Shown here one piece after another: positions 10,743-22,766 of a stretch of 63,472 nt of DNA; positions within the stretch are counted from its first letter, which is position 1, and each line of letters opens with the position of its first letter. Under the pieces are notes generated by a model. The model worked only from the letters and a program-made list of their open reading frames with translations, was not told where the DNA came from and did not search any database. The translations under genes were made by a program, and so were the position numbers. The stretch comes from Spongospora subterranea f. sp. subterranea. Lineage: Eukaryota > Endomyxa: Phytomyxea > Phytomyxea > Plasmodiophorida. The stretch covers positions 1-63,472 of the forward strand of contig JAUGWO010000157.1 in NCBI GenBank assembly GCA_049724395.1. Direction: 5' to 3'.

Positions 10743-11142
10743 TTAAGGGGCTGAACGCGCGATGTGACGCTCGACAATATTCGGCTGCAGTGTCGAGCGA
10801 GGATATCGATCGGACGTTTCCGCGACGGATTCGCTCACGAGGTTGAGCTGGATCAAGGACCTGGCTAGTTCATCAATCCACTGATCAACATTGATGGGAA
10901 CAGATTCTGTCAGAATGACGTCACCCACAGCTTTGTCGAGACCTGTGGCACATTACGAATATTGAGGGACCACGACGGAAGCGACTCGACGCCGCTCTTG
11001 AAACGCAGAGCATGATTTTGCCCAGGCGGGTCGGGAGCGCCAGTTTCAGATTCGACTTCCAGCTCCTGCGACATTTTGACCTTCTTAGCCCGTTCTCCGT
11101 CGTCGATTTTGGCACGTACTTATGGTACGTGGCTTTCGCCAT
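10743..11142 (-). CDS. Hypothetical small protein, probably two or three exons
   Basis: Two minus-strand pieces carry coding-like sequence: 11142-10921 (starts MAKATYHKYVPKS) and 10928-10743 (GDVILTESVPINVDQWIDEL). An overlapping frame near 11070-10960 reads MSQELEVESETGAPDPP and could be the true exon after a short intron starting gtacgtgcc. Frames do not join without a splice that I cannot fix. No family recognised. The 264 bp to its right holds nothing I can identify. Confidence 0.3.
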
Positions 11143-11407
11143 GGCGATAGCGAGTTCGACTGTTAATCTATTGAGACGCTGGCTCTGAAACAGATTTGAC
11201 CACGGAAATGAAATACGTAGAATATTCTTAATCTGGTGAAAACAATCTATTTCGGCCTTTCAACGCAGCAACTCTCAATGCAGTCGTTGCTATTCTACTT
11301 CAAATTATTATCGAGCTCAAAGCAGCATATCTGGCAAAGCAGCAGCAATATTTACAGGTTACGTTCATACGAATAAGATAGATGATCAATCGTTGGGTTA
11401 TTTGGAT

Positions 11408-12997
11408 TTAAATGCTTGTTGGCGGAGGAGTGGGAGAATGTGAGACATCAGTTGGTCGCATAGAATGGGTCCGCCACAAGATTACGGCGACAGCAGCAAT
11501 GGCAATCGCTCCAAATCCTACAACTGTCATCACGGCAGCATGCGACGAACGTGATGACGATTTTCTCCTTCTGGATTTTTTGTGGCGAACTGGCCGTGAA
11601 GCGGCGGAAACGGCCTCCAAACGGATCATGTCCACACCATTTTGAAATAACAGCTCCGACAATGACGGATTCTCAAGGATTGATGAACGCAGAAGGTCGT
11701 AAGCTTTAACCTCGTCCTGTATCACGCCAGTACCTTTGTACAAATACAAGCCCAAGTTGAACTTGGCATCGTTGACTCCTGCGATAGTTTAAAGGCAGTT
11801 TTGGAGAGGAGATATCGACCAAAGAACCTTGATCTGCGGCGATTCGCCACCAATACGCCGCCTGATCGGGTTGAGATAATCTTTCCGGGAAAAAATGGTA
11901 GATATGACCGAGTTGATAGGCGGCACGACCGTGTTTACCCGATAAAGAAGCCTGTTTCAGCCAAAATTCCGCCTTTTCAAAATCTGCATCTACCCCTAAA
12001 CAAGTGTGACGTTCAATGATACTGCTGGCAACTGATCGGAAACAAAAAAGAAACGCAGCCGCAGACAAAAGTTAAAAGCTGCTATTAACGAGGCGCGACA
12101 GACGACACAAACCGATTCCGTGGTGAAAAGCGTGGCCGATTTGATACATGGACTCGTAGTTGCCTTCTTCGGCGCCGATCATAAGATAATGCACAGCCTG
12201 ATCGGTGCTTTTTTCGACACCAGCTTTAACGTCACCATCGATATATACGTTGCCGACACGACTGGCGCTCAGCGAATGTCGTCCATCTGCCGCAAGTCGG
12301 TACAATGAAAAAATCTAAACCGTGAATAAGATACCATACAACAAGAATGAAATTGATTTATAATCAATAAAAAAATAAAGAAAAACACACCAATGTTTTT
12401 GACAGAAAACTTGAAGGTTGCCAGAAAATGCAGAAATCCGCGGCAAAATACTGACATGGAACAACATTGAAAGGATTACATGAAAGGCATACGCAAGAAA
12501 AAAAGGCAAAATCTTGTTAATCAGGCTGAACAAACCTGACGCGGATCGCCATTCATCATCTCTAATGTCTGAGCTCTATTGTAGCATGTATCGGGATCCA
12601 GACGACTCTGACAAAGAGGGGAAACAACAAGTTCGTCGTGAAACAACCGCGGCCACCAAATCGGATTGACTTTGCTGCAGTTTAGACGGAGCTGGGCCAA
12701 AGATCCATTCCGCTCAACAGTCCATTGACTGTCTTCTGCCTCGATTGCATCGTATAGGATAACGCCCTCGAACAACGGCTTAGAAAGACCTTTGATAACA
12801 ACTTTGACCCCGGATTTGAAAAATTTCACGTTAATTGACCGTGAAGGAATATCGCCAGGAAGGTCAATAACAATATCCATTTCTGGATCGGTCTGATACC
12901 ATGAAAATTCAAATCGTATCAGACTTGCTGTTGCTAATAATTCCACACATTCCCAGATGGTACCACAGCGTCTGCCCGACTTCAAAACTGATGCCAT
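11408..12997 (-). CDS. CS-domain plus Sel1-repeat protein with C-terminal membrane anchor
   Basis: The first exon (12997-about 12533) holds a CS (p23/NudC-like) beta-sandwich: FSWYQTDPEMDIVIDLPGD, then GVKVVIKG, LFEGVILYDAI and WTVERNG. It ends ...GDPRQ at a gt donor. After an intron of about 215 bp with a tttag acceptor near 12320, the frame resumes LYRLAADGRHSLSASRVG. Sel1 repeats follow (AVHYLMIGAEEGNYESMYQIG; FWLKQASLSGKHGRAAYQLG; YWWRIAADQG; YDLLRSSI). The last exon adds a basic patch (HKKSRRRKSSSR) and a membrane span (VVGFGAIAIAAVAVILW). CS and Sel1 modules both bind proteins or chaperones, so an adaptor on an internal membrane is likely (inference). The 5' start is uncertain; a further exon up to 13222 is possible. 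Confidence 0.6.
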
Positions 12998-13474
12998 CCA
13001 TTTTTAGTAAAGGTTGTACGAAGTCGAGCCGCATTTACATTCACTAAACATTGTGGCGACAAGATCCCGTTCTTCGCGATCCGTGAACAGATCGCCAATA
13101 GTAGTGGCATCAGCCGGCCACGCGTCGATTAACAATCGAAACGAGATTGGCATTGTAAAAGCGATTGATCTCCAACAATGAACGGTCGGGGACAATTGGT
13201 GTAATGTAGTCACCGACCACACCCCTCACTGTATCAGCGTAGGAGCAGCCTTCATCATCTCGGACCTAATAGCGCAGCCCAGTCATGGACGGCGGCATGC
13301 GCAGCCCACAGGCCTCCAACTCCTGAATTATTATAGGGCACTCTGATACAGTTTGGAACACCGAATCTACGGACTCCGTGAATTCAGCCTCTTCAATCGC
13401 TTTGTTCATCTTCAGCTATCCGCCGGCGTCATCTGTGGTTGTGTTCGTCATTTAGGAGACTTTAACCGAGCATT

Positions 13475-14396
13475 ATGGTGTCTACTCAACTCAGCAAGAA
13501 GAAGAAAGTGCGACCTTATTTCCGCCCGTTTTATTTGTGACTATCATGGCGCTGAAGTATATTCTCTATACAGTTCGTCGCCGATGGTGTTTTCTACGCC
13601 GAACTTAACAATTTTCTGATGCGCGAGCTCGCTGAAGATGGCTATGCCGGCGTTGATGTTCGCGTCACCCCTGTCCGCACCCAGGTCATTATCCGTGCAA
13701 CCCGCACACAGAGCGGTATGGCTATATCGCATTGCGTCATGATAACACGCCAACCTAATTCTAAATCGACAGTTCTTGGTGAGAAGGGCCGCCGTATTCG
13801 TGAACTGACCGCGTTGGTCCAAAAGCGTCACAACTTCCCAGTTGGCAATGTAACACTATATGTTTGTCGAATGACCGTCCTGAATAGTTTCTTACTGTGG
13901 ATCAACTTTACAGGTTGAATTATTCGCCGCACGTGTTGAAAACCGTGCCCTGTGCGCCATTGCCCAGGCTGAATCCTTGCGATACAAGCTGTTGGGAGGG
14001 CTGGCAGTGCGTCGTGCTTGCTATGGTGTCCTTCGTTATATCATGGAGAACGGAGCCAAGGGTGTTGAGATCATCATCACCGGAAAGTTGCGCGCCGCCC
14101 GTGCTAAGGTCATGAAATTCAAAGATGGATACATGATCAAGACCGGTGACGCCGTCAACAAGTTCGTTGACAAAGCCGTCTGCCACATTAACCTCAAGCA
14201 AGGTGTTCTCGGTATCCATGTCTCGATTATGTTGCCAGTCGACTGCAAGAACGCCCTTCGCCCGACACCTCGCTCTTTGCCCGACGTTGTTGTCGTAATG
14301 GAGCCCAAAGCTGAGGTCCCCGTTACCCCAACCCCGACGTTCGTCGAACCCACAAGTCCACCCCAGGCGGCAGCTCCCGTTCAAGAGGCTTTCTAA
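13475..14396 (+). CDS. RPS3: 40S ribosomal protein S3 (uS3)
   Basis: Component of the small ribosomal subunit at the mRNA entry tunnel. Four exons can be placed by gt/ag and protein continuity: 13475-13507, 13574-13715, 13773-13861 and 13914-14396, giving 248 residues. Key segments are [15 protein letters not shown], the KH-domain block [38 protein letters not shown] and KFKDGYMI. The tail after [10 protein letters not shown] is Pro/Thr-rich. The introns (66, 57, 52 bp) define the intron size of this genome. It is transcribed away from the CS/Sel1 gene, with a shared upstream gap of at most about 480 bp. Confidence 0.96.
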
Positions 14397-14478
14397 ATTT
14401 ACAGCTAAATACAATCACATTTGTAAAGTCGCTGTCGGATGATTTGATGACTAGTCAAGCCATTGAGAAGCAGGATGT

Positions 14479-15640
14479 TTATTCTTTCCGTGATTTGGAT
14501 TTTGCCAATAGATAAACTTCTCGCCATGGCTGGATCGTCCATAATCCTGTCATATAACAAATCCGGATGGCGATAATATCACGCAGCATGGTTATTGCCC
14601 CATCCAATAGCGAAACTTTTGACCCGGGGATTTCGGTCCAATGGATCGGAACCTCAACCATTGGTACCGAAAGACGACCTGCCATGAATATTAGCTCAAC
14701 GTCGAATGCCCAACGCGGCAGGTGCAGATTAGCGAAGAGTACACGCGCTGTGTTGCGCGTAAACAATTTGAAACCGCACTACATTGCTCAGATTAGAAAT
14801 GATAACCCCTTATCGGTCGCTGTGAACTGACTTGAGTATCGGCAATGCCAACACCGGCGATAGTGCTGACCAGAATATGAAATCCGAACATGAGGAAGTT
14901 CCTGAACCAATGCCGTTTCGCTATGGCGTCCTGCTTTAGGTGTGCGCGTGATCCTATCGCGATTCCACTCCCATCGTTCTCAACTTCCTGACAAGAGTGA
15001 GGACCGTTTAGACACAGGTTTCAGGTCGACCAAAGGGTTATTACTGACAATGATGGCCCTTTCCAATTCAACTAGATCGGAAAATCGGGAAGCCCCATCA
15101 GCATCAACCATGAGAATGTATGCGCCACGAGCATGCAACATTCCGGCCTGCACGGCAGCTCCTTTTCCAGAATTTTTCGTTAAATTCAGAACGCGGACCA
15201 CATCGTCTCCGTTCGCTTTTGTATATGATTGGGCAATCGATTCGGTTTTATCTTTGCTACCGTCGTTCACGATGATGACCTCGAATGTTCTGTCAGGGTC
15301 ACGTCGTCTTCGATGGTCCAGAAACCGGATGGTCTCATTCAACATTATCGTCATACGTTCTTCTTCGTTATAAGCAGGAACAACAACCGATAAGTTTACC
15401 GATGGCTTGGTTTGTTCAAATACATTGGTAAAGGAGACCGTCTCGCCTTTATCTGTCCGGTATTTGGCACCGAGTTGAACAGAGGTTGAAACAGTGATAG
15501 ACCTATAAAGCGGCAGGAAGAACCACGCTAAACCATACGCCTACAAACAAGAAAATCAAATTATGATAAATGATCTTTGGAACAAAAACTCCTCGTACGA
15601 CAATTGAAGAAAATATGAAAAACAGGATCCAGGCAATCAT
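14479..15640 (-). CDS. ALG5: Dolichyl-phosphate beta-glucosyltransferase
   Basis: GT2-family ER enzyme that moves glucose from UDP-glucose to dolichyl phosphate, giving the donor used by ALG6, ALG8 and ALG10. The start at 15640 gives an N-terminal anchor (MIAWILFFIFSSIVV). The catalytic part contains VVVPAYNEEERM, VIIVNDGSKDKT, NSGKGAAVQAGML and the metal-site VDADGA. Across an intron with acceptor at about 14767 it continues RHWFRNFLMFGFH, ADTQCGFK, LPRWAFDVELIFMA and HWTEIPGSKVS, a close ALG5 signature. At least two introns (15540s, 14770-14830). Convergent with RPS3. Confidence 0.92.
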
Positions 15641-15924
15641 CTTGCAATAGAGTCAAATATTGGTCAACGGTTGGCAGATGATTTGATATGCCCAGGCACG
15701 CCTTCGTTTCGTGGTGTTCTTTGGGATGGTTGGACGACAAAGGGCGATCCCCTTCCCGTCAATGCGCGAGACTCATGACCTGCCGCATAATATAATCAAG
15801 GGCCTTTGGGCGTTGGGCGAACCCGTATCTGGCCTCTGTGACCGTCCACTTGACCCTGGAGCGGCCATCTCTCAAATAACGATACTGGCTGATTGTCAGT
15901 CAAGACTGACCCTACAAACTATAT

Positions 15925-16078
15925 CTTGACCAAGTCCACACAGTACTTGGCCAGATTCGCTTTTTCCATACCATTCCAGAAGGATCGGCATTTTTCGCGA
16001 ACTGTTCTCAAAACATCCTTAGCTTCCTGAGCATCATATTTAGCTTGACTCTGTTATCGTTGTTGTTTTGAGTTCATC
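15925..16078 (-). CDS. Possible small coding exon
   Basis: A minus-strand open stretch from about 16045 reads AKYDAQEAKDVLRTVREKC then WNGMEKANLAKYCVDL and ends at a stop. It is helix-forming and has coding-like composition. A start Met would need a tiny upstream exon at 16078. No family is recognised. The remaining DNA between ALG5 and chitin synthase (15641-16242) shows nothing else. Confidence 0.25.
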
Positions 16079-16242
16079 GTATGGCATAACATTAGAAATT
16101 CACTGAGTATCAAACATCTCATAAAACTATACATCGGTTCTTATCACAATGGTGTCGCTATTTTAGAACAATTATTGATATATTTTGAGGTAATAGAACC
16201 TCATTACTATGGGTGAGTGTGTAAGTTTCTCCATCTATAAAC

Positions 16243-18444
16243 CTATTCCCTTCTCTGATGGACCGGATTCCGAACCTGAATCTCTGTCCACTTCGATACT
16301 GGCTTCTTGTCTTCGGAATCGCCTGGTATCTGAATTGTCAGGCGCGGTCTTGGTGGGCCTTCTCCATCAGCCGGCGCTGTCTTAGAGGCCTTCTGTTTGT
16401 TCAAACCGGTCTTGCCCTCCACGAAATCAACCGGAATAGAGACGCTCTGTACAGAATCTGAAGTACCTTTGTGAGGCTTGAGATTCGTAGGAGTTTGCTG
16501 TTTAACAGGATTGCCAGAAGGAAGTGGCCTTGGCGTACCTGCCGCCTTCGCCTCAACAGCTCTTGGACCTCCCCAAGATCGTACACGAAGGGTCCAGACA
16601 CCATATAATTGGAAACAAGCCGACATTAGAGGCAAAAGAATCACGATGAACGGATAACACCAGGTGATTTTACGACGATGAATCTTGATCCCAAATCCGG
16701 CCACAAACAACCAAATCGGAAGGAATATCGCAAGGCATGTTGCCAAGGTTAGTACTGACCCACGACCAAGGAACTGCTCTGACATGAATACATAGAGGAA
16801 GAGCGGGCCGTTCTTAAGCGATGTAAGCAGCTGCAGAATTAATAAACCAGGAACATGGCGCCATAGTATCGGCGAACAAAGCATGTGAATCTCATTGGCC
16901 AATGTCCCAAGGTACCAACGTCGTCGCTGTTTCAGCAGCTGGTGAAGTGATGAGCAACCCTGATTGACCATAACTTCAGGTGACAACTCGACCACCGTAC
17001 CATTGGAGATGAACCAACCTCAGTTTTACATCGTGCTGCTGAACAATATCCAATCCTGTATTGATTGGATTGTTTCTCCATTAGAAGATGAGTGAAATAC
17101 CGATCCTCTCCCAAATGGGTACGAGCGAAGTCCAGCGAATCGGTCGAGTTCATTTGGTCAAAATACTCGTCGGCGACCGATTGCAACGACTCGAACCTAA
17201 CCATGGTCAAGGCGCCAGGAAGACATGAGACCGACCCCAAGTAGTCCTCAGTTGTTCTTTGCATCATCTGCGATTCGATATATTCTGTGTCTTGTAAGAT
17301 CTAGAACAGACACAGACACACAAACCCGTTATATTAACGATAGCGAATGACGGCGATGGGATTATTTACCTTGAGGAAGTTATATGTGTCTGCAGTTTTA
17401 CAAGTGATCAATCCAGTTAGCGCTTCACGATGTTTCCCCATCGTCAGATCGTAGACGAAGTAGTTGATCGCGTATGGGTCGAGCTGAATATCGGAATCGA
17501 TGAAGAGAAGGAGAGGCTTTTGAGACGTGCACCCGTATCGATCAACGAGATACTTATAGGCGAGCATCTGAGCGTGGCGTTTACCGCCATGTTTAAAGCG
17601 ACATGGAGTGACTCTTAGACCACGATAATCAATATCCTGTATATGGGGATAACTCTCATCTGGAAAAGGGACCGGTTGTTCGGCAAGGCGCTTGGCAATG
17701 CGATCATATGCCCGGTCCAGGGCGTATTTCCCCTTCTTCTTGGTCGCTTCGATATCCAGCTCCCCGGCCGACACAAGGCAGTGAATCACCGATCTGTACA
17801 GAGGAGTGACGTTGTCGTCGTCGAAGGCCAGGACCAGGTGCATTCGATGGTTTGGGTACACGGTCTCGACGACTGAGTTGACGGCGGCCATGAACGATGG
17901 CAATGGTTCATTGTAGATGGGCATAACGACCGTAACTTGTGGCAGCTCGGAAATGTGCTTGTTTTTCGACTTCTTCTTCACCAACGACAGAATGTTGTTC
18001 CCGGAAACTTGCTGAAGAGACGGCTGGTTCATCAAGGAATGGCAAGCGCATCCGATCTTAAACCAGGTCGTCATCAGCTGAACGATCGGCTCATAGAACA
18101 GGAAGAAGGCCCATTTGTGATCGAAAACGGACCGGGCGAATATCCGACGCGACGAAAAGTTTGTTGAAATCGACGGTCGACAAAACAACAAAGTACACGA
18201 CTGAGTTATAGAGGATATAGAATGTGCACAGTAAGAAGGCGACGATGCGAGTGGAAGCTTTATCGACCTTTCCCTTCTCTCCTTGAACGATTACCGTGAT
18301 CATCGATAGTGTGTAGACTGAACTGTAGACCAATGAATGAAAACAGGCGACCAGCAAGAAAATGGCGCTGAATGCATATTCGATGTAGAGAGGGTCAAAA
18401 TGCAGGTTGCTGATGAAGTCAAAGTTGGCCATGGTCGTTGCCAA
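16243..18444 (-). CDS. Chitin synthase (GT2)
   Basis: Plasma-membrane enzyme polymerising GlcNAc from UDP-GlcNAc. The N-terminus has several membrane spans (IEYAFSAIFLLVACF; IVAFLLCTFYILYN; FFLFYEPIVQL). The catalytic core follows: QVTVVMPIYNEPLPSFM, HLVLAFDDDN, LLLFIDSDIQLDPYA, GSVSCLPGALTMVRFE, GEDRYFTHLLMEK and QRRRWYLGT. These are the UDP site, the DxD, the acceptor ED and the QRRRW motifs, all present. C-terminal membrane spans and a WGG motif follow, then a Pro/Lys-rich tail. Introns lie near 17365-17290 and 17000. Near 18130-18150 the frame changes without an obvious intron, which could be a real lesion or a sequence error. Confidence 0.92.
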
Positions 18445-19990
18445 CCGTGATCGTACCTAATCGCCCCAGGTAAATATGTGATAGAATGTTGATTTGAGAG
18501 ATCGGTGAGTCCAAATTGTTTGGGCAAAGGAGGAAGCGCTATGACGGATGTGGTTCAAACAGTCATAATGATGTTATAGAGGGGATAACCCCCTGTTTCT
18601 ATCTCCCGATAAATATCTTTGCACCCTATATTGTGTTGAGCCGAGACCAGTTCCCCCCTCCAGATACTCCCAATCGTGTCGTCACACTCCCTCGCTATCA
18701 CTATTGGGGACGCCGGTCGATGACCATATCTAGCCGAACGGGTATTGGTATATAGTAATTACTCAGTTGTGCAATATTCAATGAACAACTGTGGTCCCTT
18801 CTCATCGTATTTCTGTCGGCCCATCGTGATACAGGCCTCATCGTTCGATCTGTTTCAACCTTTGGTTCTTGGAATTATCGCACGAGTCTTGCCCATTCCT
18901 TAAAGACCTGCAAAATGAACGTTGAATTTGTTATGAGCTTTTGCCTGAGATGTTGAGTGTTTGACATCATTTGCTGTGCAATTCGGTCAATATAATCTGA
19001 TATCCATTGTATAGATTGTCCACATCAACCTAGTGTGTGTGTCTTCTGAATGTTGTTTGTTAGAAGGTGAGAGTAAGAGATTCAAAGCCCCCATTATAAC
19101 AACCGGTAAAACACCAATCCTACCTGCAACTGTTATAACATATCTCGCCGGGACAAGCGAAGAAGACAATTCATTGGGCAATATTTGAGTAAACCAGTGA
19201 TTGTTCCCTGATATTACTGAGGAAGTGAGTTATCCCATTGGTTCCTACAGTTCACAGCAGCCCATGAAAAAGATATGCTAGGGCCTCTGCAAACTTCCCT
19301 TTGCCCAATAATGATTACCCATTATGGAGTTTTGATTTGTCCAAGACGGATTGTTCAGTCTATTGTGATCCTTGTATCGATATAGATAACATTTTTGCAT
19401 TCCGGATCGCTTCATCCCTGCATCGAAGAGTGTCGGGGGCCGACCAAAATTCCATGGCTTTTTGTGGCACTAAAGATACGTGAACTATTTCGTCAATCAA
19501 AAGCATCGATATGATGTCATATCCGCGTCAATCAAATTGTAGATGGCGCTGCAACATTTCTCTGTTGCAAAATCTTGATCCAAGACATTGACTTTTGAGC
19601 TACACAGTATTGGGAGGTTCAATTTGCTGGCTCAAAAGATATTGGGATGGTGAAAAGGAGCATGAGCCTTTGCATTTTGTGTAATTCTTGATGTGCATCT
19701 CTCGTTCGTCCGGATTTTCCACAATAGCACAGATATTACCTTCAGCTATGGTTTATTGCCCTCGGTGGCGAATATGAGAAACTGTTTGGAGCAAACGTTT
19801 GATATCTTCGGCAACTGCATCAAATGAACATCCGCGTGATTTGGCCAAACTTGACGAATATTAGCAAGTTCTCATAAATCGCAGAGCTGGGAAGGGATTA
19901 TAAAGTAGCTGCGGAAATCGAGCTCTTCTGAGATAAGCTGTTTTTTTTTGTGATTGCGTTTACCAATTTGGTGTGATAAGGGCCTTGGCC
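18445..19990. other. Gene-poor intergenic DNA
   Basis: About 1.5 kb upstream of chitin synthase has no open frame over 80 codons and no recognised motif. The first few hundred bases should hold the chitin synthase promoter. The rest is probably decayed repeat. Confidence 0.5.
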
Positions 19991-21000
19991 ATACGTTGCT
20001 CAGCAGTCTCTCTCGACTCAATAATAGTGTGATGTTCGTATTCACCCGACTAAATCCAATGGGGACACATGGGAAATTCCCTTACGGAACGCCATTGAAC
20101 CCACCTCAATCTTAGTTCGCTCTATCAGTTTTGTTAGCACACTCAGATACGATGACGTTTACCCGCCTTGGCCTTGTCGGTTGCGATATTAGCTGGTTCA
20201 TCCATGACAGGGAATCTGTCATAATTTGTATGTTTCTGTCCCGATAATCTTGATATATTGCTATATCCATCCCTGCAATTTGATGCGATTATCTCATATT
20301 AGTACGAGATATCACTTGCGTTCCCTAATTTGACTATTGTTTCTGTCTCATCTGCTTCGTTTTCGGAGTTCATGATTGTTTTTACAACTTCCATCTGTCC
20401 ATAGTTCGGTGTCAGGGTCCTTTGGTAATCGTATACCTTTTTTGTGTTTCTTGATTGCCTTTTTCCTATATGATGTATGGAATTTAAGTTTATATAGTCC
20501 CTCAAGGATAATGGGCGATATTTCTGTTCTGCCATGAACGTTCTCATATCTTTCTGGTAACCTCTCTTCCAGACTTCTCCAAGTGGTGTCCATCCATCTC
20601 CTCCATTCCATTCTGTGTATTCTCTGCCCAATAATGTCCCGTTGGCCTGACCAGCGAGTACTGTCATTGTTGTTTTCTGTGATGAAAATCTTGATATTGC
20701 TGTAATATAGAAATTGGTATTGATATGAAACATCCTGTATACATTCTCATGTAGTGTTTATATTGTGTCTCAACAAGTTTCAATTTGTTTCTCATGTTCT
20801 TGCTAATTTGACCTGCCAAAACAACGTAGGTTGTAATACCATTTCCCCTCTCATAAAACCTCCACAATTTGTTGATATATTCTGTATGGGATCCGGTACT
20901 TTCCTCTTTTTTCTAACACTCATCGTAATTAGTAATGTAATTGCGTTTGTTTGATTTTGGGTATTTACCTCCACAATTAATATTGTGTAAAACACACTAA
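19990..21000 (-). mobile_element. LINE (non-LTR) 3' fragment with RNase H-like motifs
   Basis: Minus-strand pieces in several frames. QISKNMRNKLKLVETQYKHY followed by MRMYTGCFISIPISIL (about 20810-20700) resembles the segment after the reverse transcriptase of LINEs. Further on come DTELWTDGSCKNN (about 20400-20365), a TDGS acid of an RNase H fold, and IQIMTDSLSWMNQLI (about 20235-20190), matching a second RNase H TDS site. No reverse transcriptase active site is visible. Stops and frame changes are frequent, so the copy is old. Confidence 0.5.
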
Positions 21001-21186
21001 TTGCGAATACACACTACTTACTTCTGAGATCGGGACAAAAAATCAGCAATAATGTTCTCATCTGTAGGAATATACCGAAACGCGATAGATAATGGGAAAT
21101 GATAGATGCGTCGGTTGATAGCACGTAGGATATTCGCGCAAGATGATGAAGAGGAAAGGGCTGATGTGTCGGGAATGTTCATATTT

Positions 21187-22600
21187 ACAGTAGAATCTCT
21201 GATAATTAATACAGAACTCGCTTATAATTGATCAAAATGGCGTCCACCGATTGCGTTCTATGGCTTGTAATTATAATAGTAATCTCTTATATTTTATACT
21301 AAATAATAAACCTACAGGAACCATCAATTATAAGTAAAAACTTTAAGGTCGGATGTTCTGCTTTAAACTAACAGAATAAAGTTTATTTGACAAAAGCGAA
21401 AGTCTCTCTGTTTGAGATCTGGTATACAGTACACCTGTATTGCTGCACGAGCTGCTTCATCAGACGATAATCAGGTCGATGAGCTCCTCTTATCCCATAT
21501 GGCCAAGCTAAACATCTCTTCGCCTTTGTCAATGGAAGGGACAGCATCTCACGAATGCCAGTCCTTAATGTACAATCAGGTTACTGATCAAGAGCTCGTG
21601 GAATTGTTTTATGAAGCTCCTGAGGATCAGGAGATTCTGTTTCAAACCAGCAAATGAAGTTTATTTTTGAAAAAATAAGCGAATGCCGCTCTGTTCAAGA
21701 TCTTGTATCTGTTTTGACGACTGCTCCTTGCTAAGACGGACCAAAATCTTATGAACTTGACGAGTGCGAATTTCATTCTCTTGAGGCTCGTCAACCAGAA
21801 GGTTCAAGGTATGTTTGAGTGCGTTGAAATAGGCTTCGGTTGAGACCTCATAATGTTGTTCATTTACCTATATCAGAGCATTCAGCCTGATCCTCAGAAG
21901 CTTTATAGAACAATTCCACGAGCTCTTGATCAGTAACCTGATTGTACATTGAGGACTGGCATTCGTGAGATGTCATCTCTTCCATTGACAAAGGCGAAGA
22001 GATTTGAAACTCGGAATATGCGATAAAAGGAGCTCATTGACCTCAATAAATCGTCTGATGACGTAGCTGGTGCAGCCATCAAGCCAATGTGACGCCAGCA
22101 GTTTGCAATAATATCAGGAGCCTTTCTTCGTATCAGTTGCCAAGTTAAAAAAACTCTGTTCTGTTGGTGTTGCAGAATCCACTCAACCAGAATGTTGTCC
22201 AACTCCGGCGAAATGACGACACGTTTGCGCTTTAGACTGCGGTCTTCATCACCCTAACGAGTCCAAAACGCGACGTTTATTGTTGATTATGTTCGAAATC
22301 GTCGCTTGACAGGGTGCTTTTTCGCCAAACCTGCAAGATTTTTCTGGCTCATTCCGCGTTCCTTGCTCTTTTTGAAGATTGTTTTAACTTGTTCATTGGA
22401 AAAATTACCACCGCCAGACGATGCGCTGCGAAATTCCTTCAGAATTGTAGAAATGATAGCTTGGGTTCAATCTCATGTGTGGTCAACGGGATCACCATTG
22501 GGCGATTCCGTCATTACCCGTATTATTACCGATCGAATGATCTGGAACCCGCTTCGGCTGGATTGGTCTAATGCAGGTGATCAATAGTCCCTGATCTGGT
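21187..22600 (-). mobile_element. pogo/Tigger-type transposon remnants in inverted arrangement
   Basis: The minus strand from about 22420 down encodes KTIFKKSKERGMSQKNLAGL (pipsqueak-type HTH), then ELDNILVEWILQHQQNRVF (CENP-B-type HTH). A C-terminal piece, NQVTDQELVELFYEAPEDQ, occurs on the plus strand (21580-21645) and again on the minus strand (about 21880-21960). The two C-terminal pieces form an inverted repeat of about 200 bp (21445-21645 and 21880-22082). The end near 21187 (acagtagaatctctgataat) looks like a pogo-type terminus. The DDE body is missing. Confidence 0.6.
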
Positions 22601-22766
22601 CAATGATCCAAGGTATCGCCACTTGTGATATCCCCTCAATTACATTATTGTCCCACGAAACACGTGTATGGTGACTGAATCAGTTGGGCTAGAAGTTTGA
22701 CAAAACGGCCTGAATCTAACTACAGTAGAGAGCAGCAAATGCAGTAAACGCCACTGGTTTATGAGC

